Shown here one piece after another: positions 17,247 through 25,990 of a DNA stretch of 64,000 bases. The notes beneath the pieces were generated by a model, which saw only the letters and a list, made by a program, of their open reading frames with translations, was not told the DNA's origin and made no database searches. Each line of letters opens with the position of its first letter. Positions within the stretch are counted from its first letter, which is position 1. A program made the position numbers and the translations under genes. This DNA is from Robertmurraya andreesenii (GTDB taxonomy: Bacteria; Bacillota; Bacilli; Bacillales; Cytobacillaceae): the NCBI RefSeq assembly GCF_030813005.1, contig NZ_JAUSTU010000001.1, positions 348,384 through 412,383 on the forward strand, written 5' to 3'.

Positions 17247-17275
17247 ACCCTTAAAAAAAGACCAAGCATATCGTA
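17247..17275 (+). promoter_or_regulatory. Candidate autoregulatory SigI promoter of sigI-rsgI
   Basis: ACCCTT followed by an A tract (from 17247) and CGTA (17272-17275), with exactly 19 bp between, as at 15919-15947. Autoregulation of sigI operons is established in B. subtilis and Clostridium. Confidence 0.6.
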
Positions 17276-17307
17276 ATATATAGATGTGATCAAAAAGGGG
17301 TGAGACT

Positions 17308-18051
17308 GTGCTTGGTTTATTGTTCTTGACCAAAAAGAAGGAAAAATCACTTGAGGAAACGGTTTTATACATACAAAAAGGTGATTTGGCACTTCAAAAC
17401 GAACTCATTACAGCTTATAAGCCATTCATTGCAAAATCAGTTTCAGCCGTTTGCAAAAGGTATATTAGTGAAATAGATGATGAATTTAGTATTGGGTTAA
17501 TCGCCTTTCACGAAGCGATTGAGAAATTCGAACCAACAAAAGGCAGCTCTATGCTGAAGTTTGCTGATGTCATTATAAAACGAAGAGTGATTGATTATAT
17601 TCGTTCTCAAATCAAGCATAGGAATGTGAGCTTTGAGATAAGTGAAGAACAAGACGATGAAAATCCTCAATCGACTATTGAAGCGAAGGTGTCGATTGAT
17701 GCATTTCAAAAGGAATTAGACGTGGAGTTAAGAAAGCATGAGATTATCCAATTTGCTCATGTACTCCGGGAATATGGCTTAACCTTCGAGGATTTAGTAA
17801 AGAACTCTCCAAAACATGTTGATGCCAGGAAAAGTGCCATGGAAGTGGCTCAAATCGTCGTACAGAAGGAAGAATTAAAGAGCTTTTTATTAGAAAAAAG
17901 AAAGCTTCCAATCAAACAATTAGAAGAATTGGTACAGGTAAGCAGAAAAACAATTGAAAGAAACCGGAAATATATTATTGCCATGTCGCTGATTTTGATG
18001 GGCGATTATGTTTACTTACGAGATTATATAAAAGGGGTGTTAGAAACGTGA
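17308..18051 (+). CDS. sigI: RNA polymerase sigma factor SigI
   Basis: SigI-family alternative sigma factor of 247 residues, associated with heat and cell-wall stress in Bacillus. A sigma-70 region 2 is visible at about residues 30-110 (ELITAYKPFIAKSVSAVC, DDEFSIGLIAFHEAIEKF, VIIKRRVIDYIRSQ). The C-terminal SigI-specific domain includes LREYGLTFEDLVKNSPKHVDA and a helix-turn-helix ending SRKTIERNRKYI. A GTG/TTG-type start follows GGGGTGAGA. It overlaps rsgI by 4 bp, so the sigma factor and anti-sigma factor are coupled. Confidence 0.95.
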   Translation: MLGLLFLTKKKEKSLEETVLYIQKGDLALQNELITAYKPFIAKSVSAVCKRYISEIDDEFSIGLIAFHEAIEKFEPTKGSSMLKFADVIIKRRVIDYIRSQIKHRNVSFEISEEQDDENPQSTIEAKVSIDAFQKELDVELRKHEIIQFAHVLREYGLTFEDLVKNSPKHVDARKSAMEVAQIVVQKEELKSFLLEKRKLPIKQLEELVQVSRKTIERNRKYIIAMSLILMGDYVYLRDYIKGVLET

Positions 18052-19154
18052 TCAAAGGAATTATTATGGAAATGAATGAACGTTTTTTAACATTGTTAAC
18101 CCCCGATGGTGAATTCCTTCAAGTTAGAAAAAAAAGCAACGATTATCAAATCGGACAAGAAATTTTGGTTCCAGTGGAAGATAGAGGAACATTTTTTTCT
18201 AATGTAAAGGTGTGGAAAGGAAAGTCGGTTGTCGCATTTGCTATCGCCTGTATCCTTGCACTAGTTACTTTTATCCCGATTGGCAAGGATGAAGTATACG
18301 CCTATATGAGCATTGATGTTAATCCTAGTATAGAACTGGGTGTTAACGAGGATTTAGCCGTAATCGAGTTGATTTCCTACAACGATAGTGGGAAGAAAAT
18401 TATTGCTGATCTGCCTAAGTGGAGAAACAAAGATATTCATGAAGTAACAGGCTATATCCTGAAGAGCCTGAAAACAAACGGTTATCTTAAAGGGGAACAG
18501 GAAGTAATTGTTGGCACTGTCCACACAGGAGGGATTAACGAGAAGAGTGATCTGAAGCTTGAGGCCGCTATAGGAGAAATGAAGGAAGCGGTTACGAAAG
18601 ATAAGGGAGAGCTTATCACCTTTGAGGCCACCAAAAAGGAAAGACAAACGGCTCTAGAAGCTGGAGTTTCAACTGGGAAGCTGATGGCGGAGCAACAAAA
18701 GGGTAAGCTTGAACAAATCGAAAGCACAAGAAAGAACAAGGAAGATTCTCGACAAAAGGAAAGTCGTACTGTGCAACAAAAGCCAGTAATTGAAAAGAAT
18801 ACAAAAAAGGAGCAGACCCCAAATAACAATGGGAAAGCCAAAAAGGAAAAAATAAATAAGAACAAAGCTCCTCATGACAAAATAGATCATAATCCATCTA
18901 AGAATAATAAGAATGAGTCAAGAAGAGACCAACGACCGGGTCAAGAAGATAAGTTAAAAGAAGAAAAAGCGGGGAAGAATCAGGGGAATTCTGATCAATA
19001 TAAGAATAAAAATCAGAAGCATAACTGGGACAAAAACCCTTCCCGTAATAAAAATCAATCCAATCATAATGGAAAGTCCAATAGCAAAGGGAAAAAGGAT
19101 GAAAAACCGAACCGAGCTAACGACGCTAAAAAGGAAAAGGAAAACTGGAAATAA
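18048..19154 (+). CDS. rsgI: Anti-sigma factor RsgI, SEAL-type
   Basis: Membrane anti-sigma factor for SigI, 368 residues. The N-terminal cytoplasmic RsgI domain (about 1-55) binds SigI. One membrane helix (about 60-79) leads to the extracellular autoproteolytic SEAL domain, whose conserved cleavage motif DVNPS is here with Asn92-Pro93. The last about 150 residues are a disordered Lys/Asn/Gln/Glu tail. Related RsgI proteins carry sugar-binding or enzyme modules there, so this one, like B. subtilis RsgI, has no recognisable ligand domain. The GTG start overlaps the sigI stop. Confidence 0.93.
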   Translation: MIKGIIMEMNERFLTLLTPDGEFLQVRKKSNDYQIGQEILVPVEDRGTFFSNVKVWKGKSVVAFAIACILALVTFIPIGKDEVYAYMSIDVNPSIELGVNEDLAVIELISYNDSGKKIIADLPKWRNKDIHEVTGYILKSLKTNGYLKGEQEVIVGTVHTGGINEKSDLKLEAAIGEMKEAVTKDKGELITFEATKKERQTALEAGVSTGKLMAEQQKGKLEQIESTRKNKEDSRQKESRTVQQKPVIEKNTKKEQTPNNNGKAKKEKINKNKAPHDKIDHNPSKNNKNESRRDQRPGQEDKLKEEKAGKNQGNSDQYKNKNQKHNWDKNPSRNKNQSNHNGKSNSKGKKDEKPNRANDAKKEKENWK

Positions 19155-19184
19155 GAAGTCCGGCGCTGTTGCCGGACTTCTTTG
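19155..19184 (+). terminator. Intrinsic terminator after sigI-rsgI
   Basis: Perfect 10-bp GC-rich stem (19155-19164 and 19171-19180) followed by TTT. Confidence 0.85.
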
Positions 19185-19210
19185 CCATCTATTATGGTTA
19201 TTTGTGGGGA

Positions 19211-19408
19211 TTATTTGTTTTGTCCAGAAAGCTGTGCTTGAGCCTGGTGAACAAGTCGTTTCGTGATTTCTCCACCAACGGATCCATTTGCTCGGGAAAC
19301 GGTATCAGAACCAAGTGTCACTCCGAATTCCTGTGCGATTTCATATTTAACCTGGTCTAAATATTGCTCAATCCCAGGGACTAATAGCTTATTGCTGCTT
19401 CTTGCCAT
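19211..19408 (-). CDS. Alpha/beta-type small acid-soluble spore protein
   Basis: A 65-residue DNA-binding spore protein. It shows both family signatures: KYEIAQEFGVTLGSDTVSRANGSVGGEITKRLV contains the GPR protease site region (KYEIAQEFGV) and the conserved second box (RANGSVGGEITKRLV). I start at ATG 19408 (MARSSNKLLVPG), preceded by AGGAG; the frame upstream to 19615 is unlike the family and is rejected. It is expected to be made in the forespore under SigG and to protect DNA. Confidence 0.95.
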   Translation of the reverse strand: MARSSNKLLVPGIEQYLDQVKYEIAQEFGVTLGSDTVSRANGSVGGEITKRLVHQAQAQLSGQNK

Positions 19409-19621
19409 TTCTCTCAGCTCCTTAAATAATTTACAGAAGATTAATCTCTGTGTATTTATTATTTGAGAAAGCTCAAAATACATAAGTGGAAAATATGACA
19501 AAAAACCATTATGAGCCTGCTTAATAATAGTCGGTAGCATACCTTCTCTTCGTTGTTGCTCCAAAACCATGAGCAAAGACTCGTTCAGGTATACCACCGA
19601 CAATGAACTATTCACAAAAAA

Positions 19622-19645
19622 AAGAGCAGGAATATTCCCGCTCTT
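19622..19645 (-). terminator. Intrinsic terminator of the glcD-glcF operon
   Basis: On the minus strand, AAGAGC and GGAAT pair with ATTCC and GCTCTT around one mismatch, followed by a T run. Confidence 0.75.
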
Positions 19646-19658
19646 GTTACATGTTTTA

Positions 19659-20981
19659 TTACTTTACAGCCTCCAGCAATAAGTCAACAATATGCACGGC
19701 TCTCATTTTATCGCTAAGGCCTTCTCTTTCAATCCCGAGCTTCATTTGAAGAAGACAGCCAGGATTTGCGGTCACGACCGTTGTTGCATGAGTTGACTTT
19801 GTTTGCTCCATTTTATAATCCAAAATTTGCATCGACATTTCTGATTCGACAATATTATAGATACCTGCTGAGCCACAACAGCGATCAGCATCCTTCATCT
19901 CTTTGTAGTCTGCTCCTTCAATCGCTTGTAAAAGGGCACGTGGTGCTGCAGCTGTCTTCATGACATTTCGCAAATGACAGGAATCCTGATAGGTGACAAT
20001 TTGGTATGGTAGCTCTAGTTTGACCTTTTTATGAAAATCAACTTCATACAATATTTGTGTAATATCCTTTATTTTATTCTTAAAGTCAATGGCACGATCC
20101 TTCCATACCGGGTCATCCTTCAGAAGATGGTCGTAATCGACAAGGAAGGCTCCACAGCCACCCGCATTCGTGATAATGTAATCGACATCCAAATCTTCAA
20201 AGGCTTGAATATTTTTTCTTGCCAGATCCTTTGAGCCACTCTTCTCACCGCTATGTCCATGCAGGGCACCACAGCAATTTTGACCCTTTGGAATAACGAT
20301 TTCACAACCAGCGAGCTGTAATAGCTTCATGGTCGCATTATTTGTCTCAAGGAACATCGTATCCATCAAACAGCCAGTGAAAAAGGCAACTCGCTTCGTT
20401 TTTGGAGCTTCTGCAGGTAAGAATTCAGGTCGGTTTTTCATTTCCTTCATCGATGGAACCTTTGGCAGCACTCTTTCCATCGTAGCTAATGATTCAGGGA
20501 ATAGCTTCATAATGCCAGTTCCTCTTGCTACCTTTTGCAGGCCAGAGCGCTGGTAAAATCCCAATAAGCCCATTGCGGTTCTCATGCGATTTTGATGAGG
20601 AAAAAGTCCATCAAACACGACCTTGCGAACAGTGCGAACAGGTAAGCTATGCTTTTTATTTTGATTGATAATATCTCGTGCTTCCTCAAGTAGATGACCA
20701 TAGTTGACGCCAGATGGACAAACAGGTTCACAGGCACGGCAGCCAAGACATTGATTTAACGACTTCTCAAAATCTTCATCTGGCTCGATTAATCCATCGA
20801 CAACCGCCTTCATTAACGCAATTCGGCCACGGGGAGAATGGGATTCTTTAAAGCCCGATTCGATATAAGTTGGGCATGATGGTAAGCAAAAGCCGCAGCG
20901 CATACAGTTCAGTAGTTCGTCTTCGTTCATACGGTTCTTGAATTCTGTTTGAATTGTTTGTTGTTCTTGCACTGTTGTCAT
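19659..20981 (-). CDS. glcF: Glycolate oxidase iron-sulfur subunit
   Basis: A 440-residue subunit that passes electrons from the GlcD flavin to the membrane chain. Two [4Fe-4S] motifs lie near the N-terminus (CMRCGFCLPSCPTY and CLGCRACEPVCPSG). Two CCG domains follow (FFTGCLMD with NCCGALHGHSG, then DSCHLRN with RCCGSAGIYN). Its start overlaps the end of glcD by 4 bp. The gene order regulator-glcD-glcF is that of B. subtilis ysfB-ysfC-ysfD. Confidence 0.93.
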   Translation of the reverse strand: MTTVQEQQTIQTEFKNRMNEDELLNCMRCGFCLPSCPTYIESGFKESHSPRGRIALMKAVVDGLIEPDEDFEKSLNQCLGCRACEPVCPSGVNYGHLLEEARDIINQNKKHSLPVRTVRKVVFDGLFPHQNRMRTAMGLLGFYQRSGLQKVARGTGIMKLFPESLATMERVLPKVPSMKEMKNRPEFLPAEAPKTKRVAFFTGCLMDTMFLETNNATMKLLQLAGCEIVIPKGQNCCGALHGHSGEKSGSKDLARKNIQAFEDLDVDYIITNAGGCGAFLVDYDHLLKDDPVWKDRAIDFKNKIKDITQILYEVDFHKKVKLELPYQIVTYQDSCHLRNVMKTAAAPRALLQAIEGADYKEMKDADRCCGSAGIYNIVESEMSMQILDYKMEQTKSTHATTVVTANPGCLLQMKLGIEREGLSDKMRAVHIVDLLLEAVK

Positions 20982-22390
20982 TTTCCAACCACCACACGTT
21001 TTCTAGTATCTTTCGCGAACATCTTACCAGGATTCATAATATTATTTGGATCGAGTCCTGCCTTGATGGCCTTCATCGCTGCAATTCCTGCCTCACCAAG
21101 CTTCAATTCAAGATAAGGTGCTTTCATCACACCGACACCATGCTCTCCAGTAATTGTTCCACCGAATTCAACGGCTTTGATAAAAATTTCTTCAAAGGCT
21201 TTTTCAACCCGCTCCATTTCTTCCCGATTTCTCGCATCAGTAGGGACGGTAGGATGAAGATTTCCGTCACCTGAATGTCCAAAGGTACAAATTTGTAGGT
21301 TGTATTTAGCACCAATTTCATTAATGGCCCTTACCATTCTAGCTATTTCGGAACGTGGTACGGTTGCATCCTCGAGAATGGTTGTTGGCTTAATTCTAGC
21401 GATGGCAGATAGAGCCCATCTTCTAGCTGTTGTTAAAGCCTCCGCCTCCTCGGTCGTTTTGGCAACTTGAACAGAAACGGCTTGCTCTGATTTACAAATT
21501 TCTTCAATTTTTAAGATATCTCGATCTACCTGTTCAGGTGAACCATCTTGTTCAATCAGTAAAACAGCCTTTGCTTCTGTAGGAAGTCCAATTTTTACAT
21601 AATCCTCAACAGCTGCAATCGTTGGCTGATCAAGGAATTCTAGCGTTGCTGGGATGATTCGATTGGCAATAATCTTCGAAACTGTACGTGCCGCTGCTTC
21701 AAGGTCCTCATAAAGAGCGAGCATCGTTTTCTTCGTTTCAGGCTTTGGAACAAGCTTAAGAATCGCTTCCGTAATGATGCCAAGCGTTCCTTCCGCACCG
21801 ACATAAAGTCTCGTTAGGTCGTAGCCGGCAACATCCTTGGCGAGTTTTCCTCCTGTACGAATAATATCGCCATTTGCTAGTACGATTTCTAATCCCATCA
21901 CATAATCTCTAGTTACCCCATATTTTAATCCTCGAAGTCCACCAGAGTTTTCGCTTATATTTCCTCCGATTGTGGAAGATTTCATCGAACCTGGGTCCGG
22001 TGGATAGAATAGGCCGTTCGCTTCCGCCATATTAATAATATCTAGGGTAATGACTCCTGGCTGCACCGTCATTGTCAAATTTTCCAAATCAAGCTCCAAA
22101 ATTTTGTTCATATGCTTAAAAAGGAAGACAATCCCACCTTCAGTTGGGCAAGTTCCTCCACAAAGGTTTGTACCTGTACCTCTTGGAACGATCGGAATTT
22201 TATATTCATTACAGATTTTTACCAATTCTGAAATTTCTTTTGTGTTTCTTGGACTTACAACAGCATCTGGCATGGACTGCATATCCGGTGTCGCATCATA
22301 AGAATACGTAAGTCTTCCTACCTTGCTGTCATCAAAATTCTCCTCACCCACAATGTCGACGATCATCTTTTTGATCTCTGCGTTAATCAT
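20978..22390 (-). CDS. glcD: Glycolate oxidase FAD subunit
   Basis: A 470-residue FAD-linked 2-hydroxyacid oxidase. The FAD-binding type 4 domain spans about residues 35-215 and includes VPRGTGTNLCGGTCP and ENSGGLRGLKYGVTRDYV. The C-terminal FAD-linked oxidase domain carries FGHSGDGNLHPT and TGEHGVGVMKAPYL. It oxidises glycolate, and possibly D-lactate, to the 2-oxo acid together with GlcF. A GGGGGA ribosome site precedes ATG 22390, with a cre-like site just upstream. Confidence 0.93.
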   Translation of the reverse strand: MINAEIKKMIVDIVGEENFDDSKVGRLTYSYDATPDMQSMPDAVVSPRNTKEISELVKICNEYKIPIVPRGTGTNLCGGTCPTEGGIVFLFKHMNKILELDLENLTMTVQPGVITLDIINMAEANGLFYPPDPGSMKSSTIGGNISENSGGLRGLKYGVTRDYVMGLEIVLANGDIIRTGGKLAKDVAGYDLTRLYVGAEGTLGIITEAILKLVPKPETKKTMLALYEDLEAAARTVSKIIANRIIPATLEFLDQPTIAAVEDYVKIGLPTEAKAVLLIEQDGSPEQVDRDILKIEEICKSEQAVSVQVAKTTEEAEALTTARRWALSAIARIKPTTILEDATVPRSEIARMVRAINEIGAKYNLQICTFGHSGDGNLHPTVPTDARNREEMERVEKAFEEIFIKAVEFGGTITGEHGVGVMKAPYLELKLGEAGIAAMKAIKAGLDPNNIMNPGKMFAKDTRKRVVVGK

Positions 22391-22414
22391 ATGAGCAATT
22401 TCCCCCTTCTTAAG

Positions 22415-22428
22415 TTAAAGCGCTTTCG
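22415..22428 (-). promoter_or_regulatory. cre-like CcpA site upstream of glcD
   Basis: On the minus strand CGAAAGCGCTTTAA matches TGWAANCGNTNWCA at all but two defined positions. Its place 25-38 bp before the glcD start would allow a roadblock. Confidence 0.4.
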
Positions 22429-22510
22429 AAAAAGTACGGTATATAAAAATCTTTAATACTATAAGTATAAAAAAAAGCGGGGGAAGCCGCTATGGATGAT
22501 TATACAAAAT

Positions 22511-23638
22511 TCAATTAGGATTTCTACCTTTTTTTATATGTTTATCTAAGAAAATAATGGATAAATAAAGAGTAAAAAAATCATCGATGTTTCTTGGGTT
22601 CAATCCGGTCAATTCTGTCATTTTTTTTAAGCGATAGTGCAAGGTATTAATATGAATATGGAGTGCCTGAGCGGTTTTCTTTAAGGAAAAATGGTTCTCA
22701 ATCAGCTTTCTAAGTGTAACAAGGAGTTCAGGTTCTGCCAATAGAGGGTTAATAGTTCTTTTGACAAAATCCTCTTTCGTTTGCTGTTTGATGTCATCGA
22801 AAATCATTTCCAAAGCCAAATCTTCATCAAAAACCAGTGCTCCTTCGGAATCACGTGCATTTAATGCTCTCTCTGCTTGATGATAAGACTGCTTAAGCTT
22901 TGAGGGAGCTGTGATCAAACCGACGCCAACACTGACATCACATTTGAAACGGTTGAGTAAAAAATCATGGAATCTTAGCGCTTTCTTACGGGTGTCACGG
23001 TTTCTTTGAGACGGGGTTAAAAGATAAATGATTCGTTTATTTCCCCATCTCGAAATAATTTCGTTCTGCCCACGTTCGTCCCAGGACAGAATGGAGAGCC
23101 ATAAATCACGATGAAGGGCTTGAGGGTCTCCACCTACCTCTGCAATCATCACCTGTCTATCCACCTTTAAATCAATATTGAGCAATGTTGCCCGCTCGAT
23201 AAAGGATTCGCTCCATTCCTTTAATTGAATCCAATCAAGAAGGAAGGCCTCTATGGAACGGGATTGCCAGTCAAACTGCTCGGTATAGTAGCTCTCACTA
23301 ATAAGGAGTTCAGTCATTTTTCGAATAATTTCAGCAAATGGAGATACCGCATCCGGATTTCCAGTTATCCCGATAACCCCTACAACATCCCTTTGAAAAA
23401 AGATGGGGAGGTTAATGCCAGCTTTTACCCCTTTAAGTACTGCTTGGTCTTCCTCGGTGATCACCAGTTTTTCTTTTCTTTCTGAAGCGATCAGAGCTCC
23501 TTCGTGAAAGGTATTGACCCTATTTGGATCGGTGCTAGCCATAATTTGTCCTTTCGTATCGACGACAATGATATCCTCGTTCAATAATCGGCGTACCTCT
23601 ACGACAATTTTTTCAGCAAGCTCTTTTATTAGCATCAC
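22511..23638 (-). CDS. CdaR-type (sugar diacid) transcriptional regulator
   Basis: A 375-residue activator-like protein of the CdaR family. The N-terminal diacid-recognition domain (about 1-135) is recognisable by IKELAEKIVVEVRRLLNEDIIVVD, IMASTDPNRVNTFHEGA and GVIGITGNPDAVSPFAEIIRKM. A central GGDEF-like region follows, then a C-terminal PucR-type helix-turn-helix (HFSLKKTAQALHIHINTLHYRLKKM). It lies upstream of glcD-glcF on the same strand with a 120-bp gap, as in ysfB of B. subtilis, so it probably controls glycolate use. Confidence 0.88.
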   Translation of the reverse strand: MMLIKELAEKIVVEVRRLLNEDIIVVDTKGQIMASTDPNRVNTFHEGALIASERKEKLVITEEDQAVLKGVKAGINLPIFFQRDVVGVIGITGNPDAVSPFAEIIRKMTELLISESYYTEQFDWQSRSIEAFLLDWIQLKEWSESFIERATLLNIDLKVDRQVMIAEVGGDPQALHRDLWLSILSWDERGQNEIISRWGNKRIIYLLTPSQRNRDTRKKALRFHDFLLNRFKCDVSVGVGLITAPSKLKQSYHQAERALNARDSEGALVFDEDLALEMIFDDIKQQTKEDFVKRTINPLLAEPELLVTLRKLIENHFSLKKTAQALHIHINTLHYRLKKMTELTGLNPRNIDDFFTLYLSIIFLDKHIKKGRNPN

Positions 23639-23785
23639 AGTTTCCTCCTATTTCTTTCATTATAGAAGAATGAGTGAAAATGTGTAAATTTCTTGATAAG
23701 TGCTTTAAAAAAGAGAAGTTTTTCTTTATTATAAGGGGATAGGAAAAGAGAGGATGTCGGAATGACTTAGGAAGGAACAAATATA

Positions 23786-25141
23786 ATGAGGACTCAATTG
23801 AAATTATTTCTGAAAAAACTGACTCCAGCTCGAATTATAGTTGGGTATTATATGTTAGCTGTCACGATTTCAGTATTGATGCTAAGAATACCTGCCGTTC
23901 ATCTACCTGGTGTTGAGGTATCTTTTATTGATTCCGTTTTTACAGCGGTTAGTGCTGTTAGTGTGACTGGTTTAACGGTAGTAAATATTTCTGAAACTTA
24001 CAGTGTATTCGGTATTTTTGTCCTAATATTGATATTCCAATTAGGTGGAATTGGAGTCATGACTCTGGGTACATTTTTCTGGCTCCTATTAGGGAAGAAA
24101 ATTGGGTTAAAGGAACGGCAATTAATTATGGTTGATCAAAATCAACCGAATCTTTCTGGCTTGGTTAATTTAATGAAGGATATCCTAAAAATCATTTTGT
24201 TAATCGAGCTATTAGGCACATTAATTTTGGGTGTTTATTTTCTAAAATTTTATCCCGATTGGAAGGACGCTTTTTTGCATGGACTATTTGCTTCGATTAG
24301 TGCAACCACTAATGCGGGCTTTGATATTACTGGGCAGTCGCTTATCCCTTATGCAAATGATTATTTTGTACAGCTTATAAACATTATATTAATTACTCTA
24401 GGTGCGATTGGTTTTCCGGTTTTAATCGAGTTAAAACAATTTCTTATGCACCGAGATAACAGCCGAATCTTTCGTTTTTCACTATTTGCGAAATTAACCT
24501 CTATAACGTTTTTGGCTTTATTGGTGTTTGGTACTATTGTGATTCTACTGTTAGAGTGGAACCATGCTTTTCGGGGGGCATCATGGCATGAGTCATTCTT
24601 TTATGCCCTTTTCCAATCTGCCACAACTCGGAGCTCAGGGTTAGCAACGATTGATGTCAGTACATTTTCGCAGGCAACATTGATCGTGATGAGCGGTTTG
24701 ATGTTCATCGGGGCTTCGCCAAGCTCTGTCGGCGGTGGGATTCGAACGACGACATTTGCTTTAAATATTCTTTATTTATATCATTTTGCTAACGGGAATC
24801 GTCACATTAAAGTTTTTCGTAGGGAACTGCATGAAGATGATATCCGCAAAGCGTTGGCTGTTACGATGCTTGCCTTTATTTTATGTTCCGTATCTTTAGT
24901 CGTTTTATCGATTTCAGAGACCCATTCTTTATTGGCGTTGCTGTTTGAAATTTGCTCGGCGTTCGGAACAACGGGACTTTCCATGGGAATCACCCCTGAT
25001 CTATCGACCTTTGGAAAATGTGTGATTATGCTGTTAATGTTTATTGGTAGAATTGGTTTGCCTTCGTTCTTATTCATGATCGGTGGAAAAGAAGAGAAGA
25101 CCAAATTCCACTATCCGAAGGAAAGAGTCATAATAGGGTAG
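23786..25141 (+). CDS. ktrD: Ktr-type potassium uptake membrane subunit
   Basis: TrkH/KtrB-family K+ channel-like subunit, 451 residues. The four pore loops are seen as AVSVTGLTV, SATTNAGFD, QSATTRSSGLATID and FEICSAFGTTGLSMG, whose glycines form the K+ filter. KtrD works with a cytoplasmic RCK gating ring (KtrC), which is not in this window. I call KtrD rather than KtrB from the lone location and overall resemblance, so the letter is less certain than the family. GGAAGGA precedes the ATG. Confidence 0.85.
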   Translation: MRTQLKLFLKKLTPARIIVGYYMLAVTISVLMLRIPAVHLPGVEVSFIDSVFTAVSAVSVTGLTVVNISETYSVFGIFVLILIFQLGGIGVMTLGTFFWLLLGKKIGLKERQLIMVDQNQPNLSGLVNLMKDILKIILLIELLGTLILGVYFLKFYPDWKDAFLHGLFASISATTNAGFDITGQSLIPYANDYFVQLINIILITLGAIGFPVLIELKQFLMHRDNSRIFRFSLFAKLTSITFLALLVFGTIVILLLEWNHAFRGASWHESFFYALFQSATTRSSGLATIDVSTFSQATLIVMSGLMFIGASPSSVGGGIRTTTFALNILYLYHFANGNRHIKVFRRELHEDDIRKALAVTMLAFILCSVSLVVLSISETHSLLALLFEICSAFGTTGLSMGITPDLSTFGKCVIMLLMFIGRIGLPSFLFMIGGKEEKTKFHYPKERVIIG

Positions 25142-25158
25142 GCTCTTTTTACGCAGGA

Positions 25159-25188
25159 AAAGGTCCAGGGAAATTTCCTTGGACCTTT
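25159..25188. terminator. Bidirectional terminator between ktrD and DUF3905 gene
   Basis: A nearly perfect 15-bp inverted repeat (AAAGGTCC...GGACCTTT), abutting the stop codon of the convergent gene. Confidence 0.75.
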
Positions 25189-25189
25189 C

Positions 25190-25528
25190 TTAATCCTTTC
25201 CATGGCTAACATCATGAGTCGGATGCATAAATGGATATGCCTGGGGCTTCCTTTTGCTTTCTACTAGCTCTCTATTTTCTGGCGTATTCCAACCAATGTC
25301 ATTCGTGGGATGGACCCATTCATCCCCTGCCATAATGGCAGGATCGGTTTCATCCGTCCAATTCTCAAGGGGAGAATTCTTAGAGGAGTAGTTGCTATCT
25401 CCGATGACTACACCGTAATCGTTCACGAAAGGCGGCATGACCTCCATTCCGGTTCCCTTGAAATCTGGAGCATTGATTTGATGTGGCATCGTTTCATCGA
25501 TTGTAACCTTCTTCAGCTTCTTCTTCAT
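25190..25528 (-). CDS. DUF3905-like small protein
   Basis: A 112-residue, soluble, Pro/Asp/His-rich protein with no membrane segment or cysteine. DETMPHQINAPDFKGTG near the N-terminus and DEWVHPTNDIGWNTPENREL further on are the parts by which I match it to the DUF3905 family of Bacillus. AGGTGATC precedes the ATG. The function is unknown; the composition and taxonomic spread suggest a spore-associated role, which is inference. Confidence 0.65.
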   Translation of the reverse strand: MKKKLKKVTIDETMPHQINAPDFKGTGMEVMPPFVNDYGVVIGDSNYSSKNSPLENWTDETDPAIMAGDEWVHPTNDIGWNTPENRELVESKRKPQAYPFMHPTHDVSHGKD

Positions 25529-25654
25529 TTTAGATCACCTCTCAATCTTAACCTAACCTATTTTCATAAGGATTATGGATGAAATAAAAGGCAGGGTATT
25601 GTAATGGATTATGGAAATAATAATAGCTGTAGTAATTGGATAGGAGGTATGTAA

Positions 25655-25816
25655 ATGGCAAAGAGAAAAGCGGAGTTTGATGCAGTAGAGAAGCATAGCA
25701 AAACACCAAAGAGAAATTTACAGGAAGCGGAATTTTCAGCAGAATTTGCTCGTGGTGAAGATGATATGAAGGGCTTCAACCGCAATTCAAAGCAGGGAAG
25801 AAAGGGGAGGGGCTAA
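25655..25816 (+). CDS. Small basic hypothetical protein (53 aa)
   Basis: A short ORF with a perfect AGGAGGT ribosome site. The product is hydrophilic and charged, with no cysteines (MAKRKAEFDAVEKH at the start, then QEAEFSAEFARGEDD, and a Lys/Arg/Gly end). Its TAA overlaps the ATG of the next small gene as TAATG. I do not recognise the family. The composition resembles minor small acid-soluble spore proteins such as SspK or SspO, but that is a guess. Confidence 0.6.
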   Translation: MAKRKAEFDAVEKHSKTPKRNLQEAEFSAEFARGEDDMKGFNRNSKQGRKGRG

Positions 25817-25953
25817 TGAAGAAAAAGGAGCCCCCCAAGGATTTAGCTAACGTAGAATTCGGGAATGAGTTAGGCGATCTCAACGCTAGTAAGATATTTG
25901 AAATACCTGAAGCAAACCGCAAGGAATCCCAAGGGAAAAAGAAATCAAAATAA
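25816..25953 (+). CDS. Small hydrophilic hypothetical protein (45 aa)
   Basis: Translationally coupled to the preceding ORF through TAATG, with GGGGAGG inside the upstream gene as ribosome site. The product is rich in Lys, Glu and Asn (VEFGNELGDLNASKIFEI core, KKKSK end) and lacks cysteine or membrane segments. It is followed directly by a strong terminator, which supports a real transcription unit. The family is not recognised. Confidence 0.55.
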   Translation: MKKKEPPKDLANVEFGNELGDLNASKIFEIPEANRKESQGKKKSK

Positions 25954-25955
25954 AG

Positions 25956-25990
25956 GAACACACGATCATTGGATCGTGTGTTCTGTTATT
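25956..25990. terminator. Bidirectional terminator
   Basis: Perfect 12-bp stem (25956-25967 and 25972-25983), T-rich on the right. It includes the stop codon of the convergent radical SAM gene. Confidence 0.85.

Noticed and set aside
19409..19615. N-terminal extension of the spore protein frame
   Set aside because: The frame is open but unlike the family, and the ribosome site lies just before ATG 19408.
23639..23785. Possible c-di-AMP riboswitch before ktrD, as occurs at some potassium transporter genes
   Set aside because: The region is short, and I could not find the conserved ydaO-type sequence blocks.
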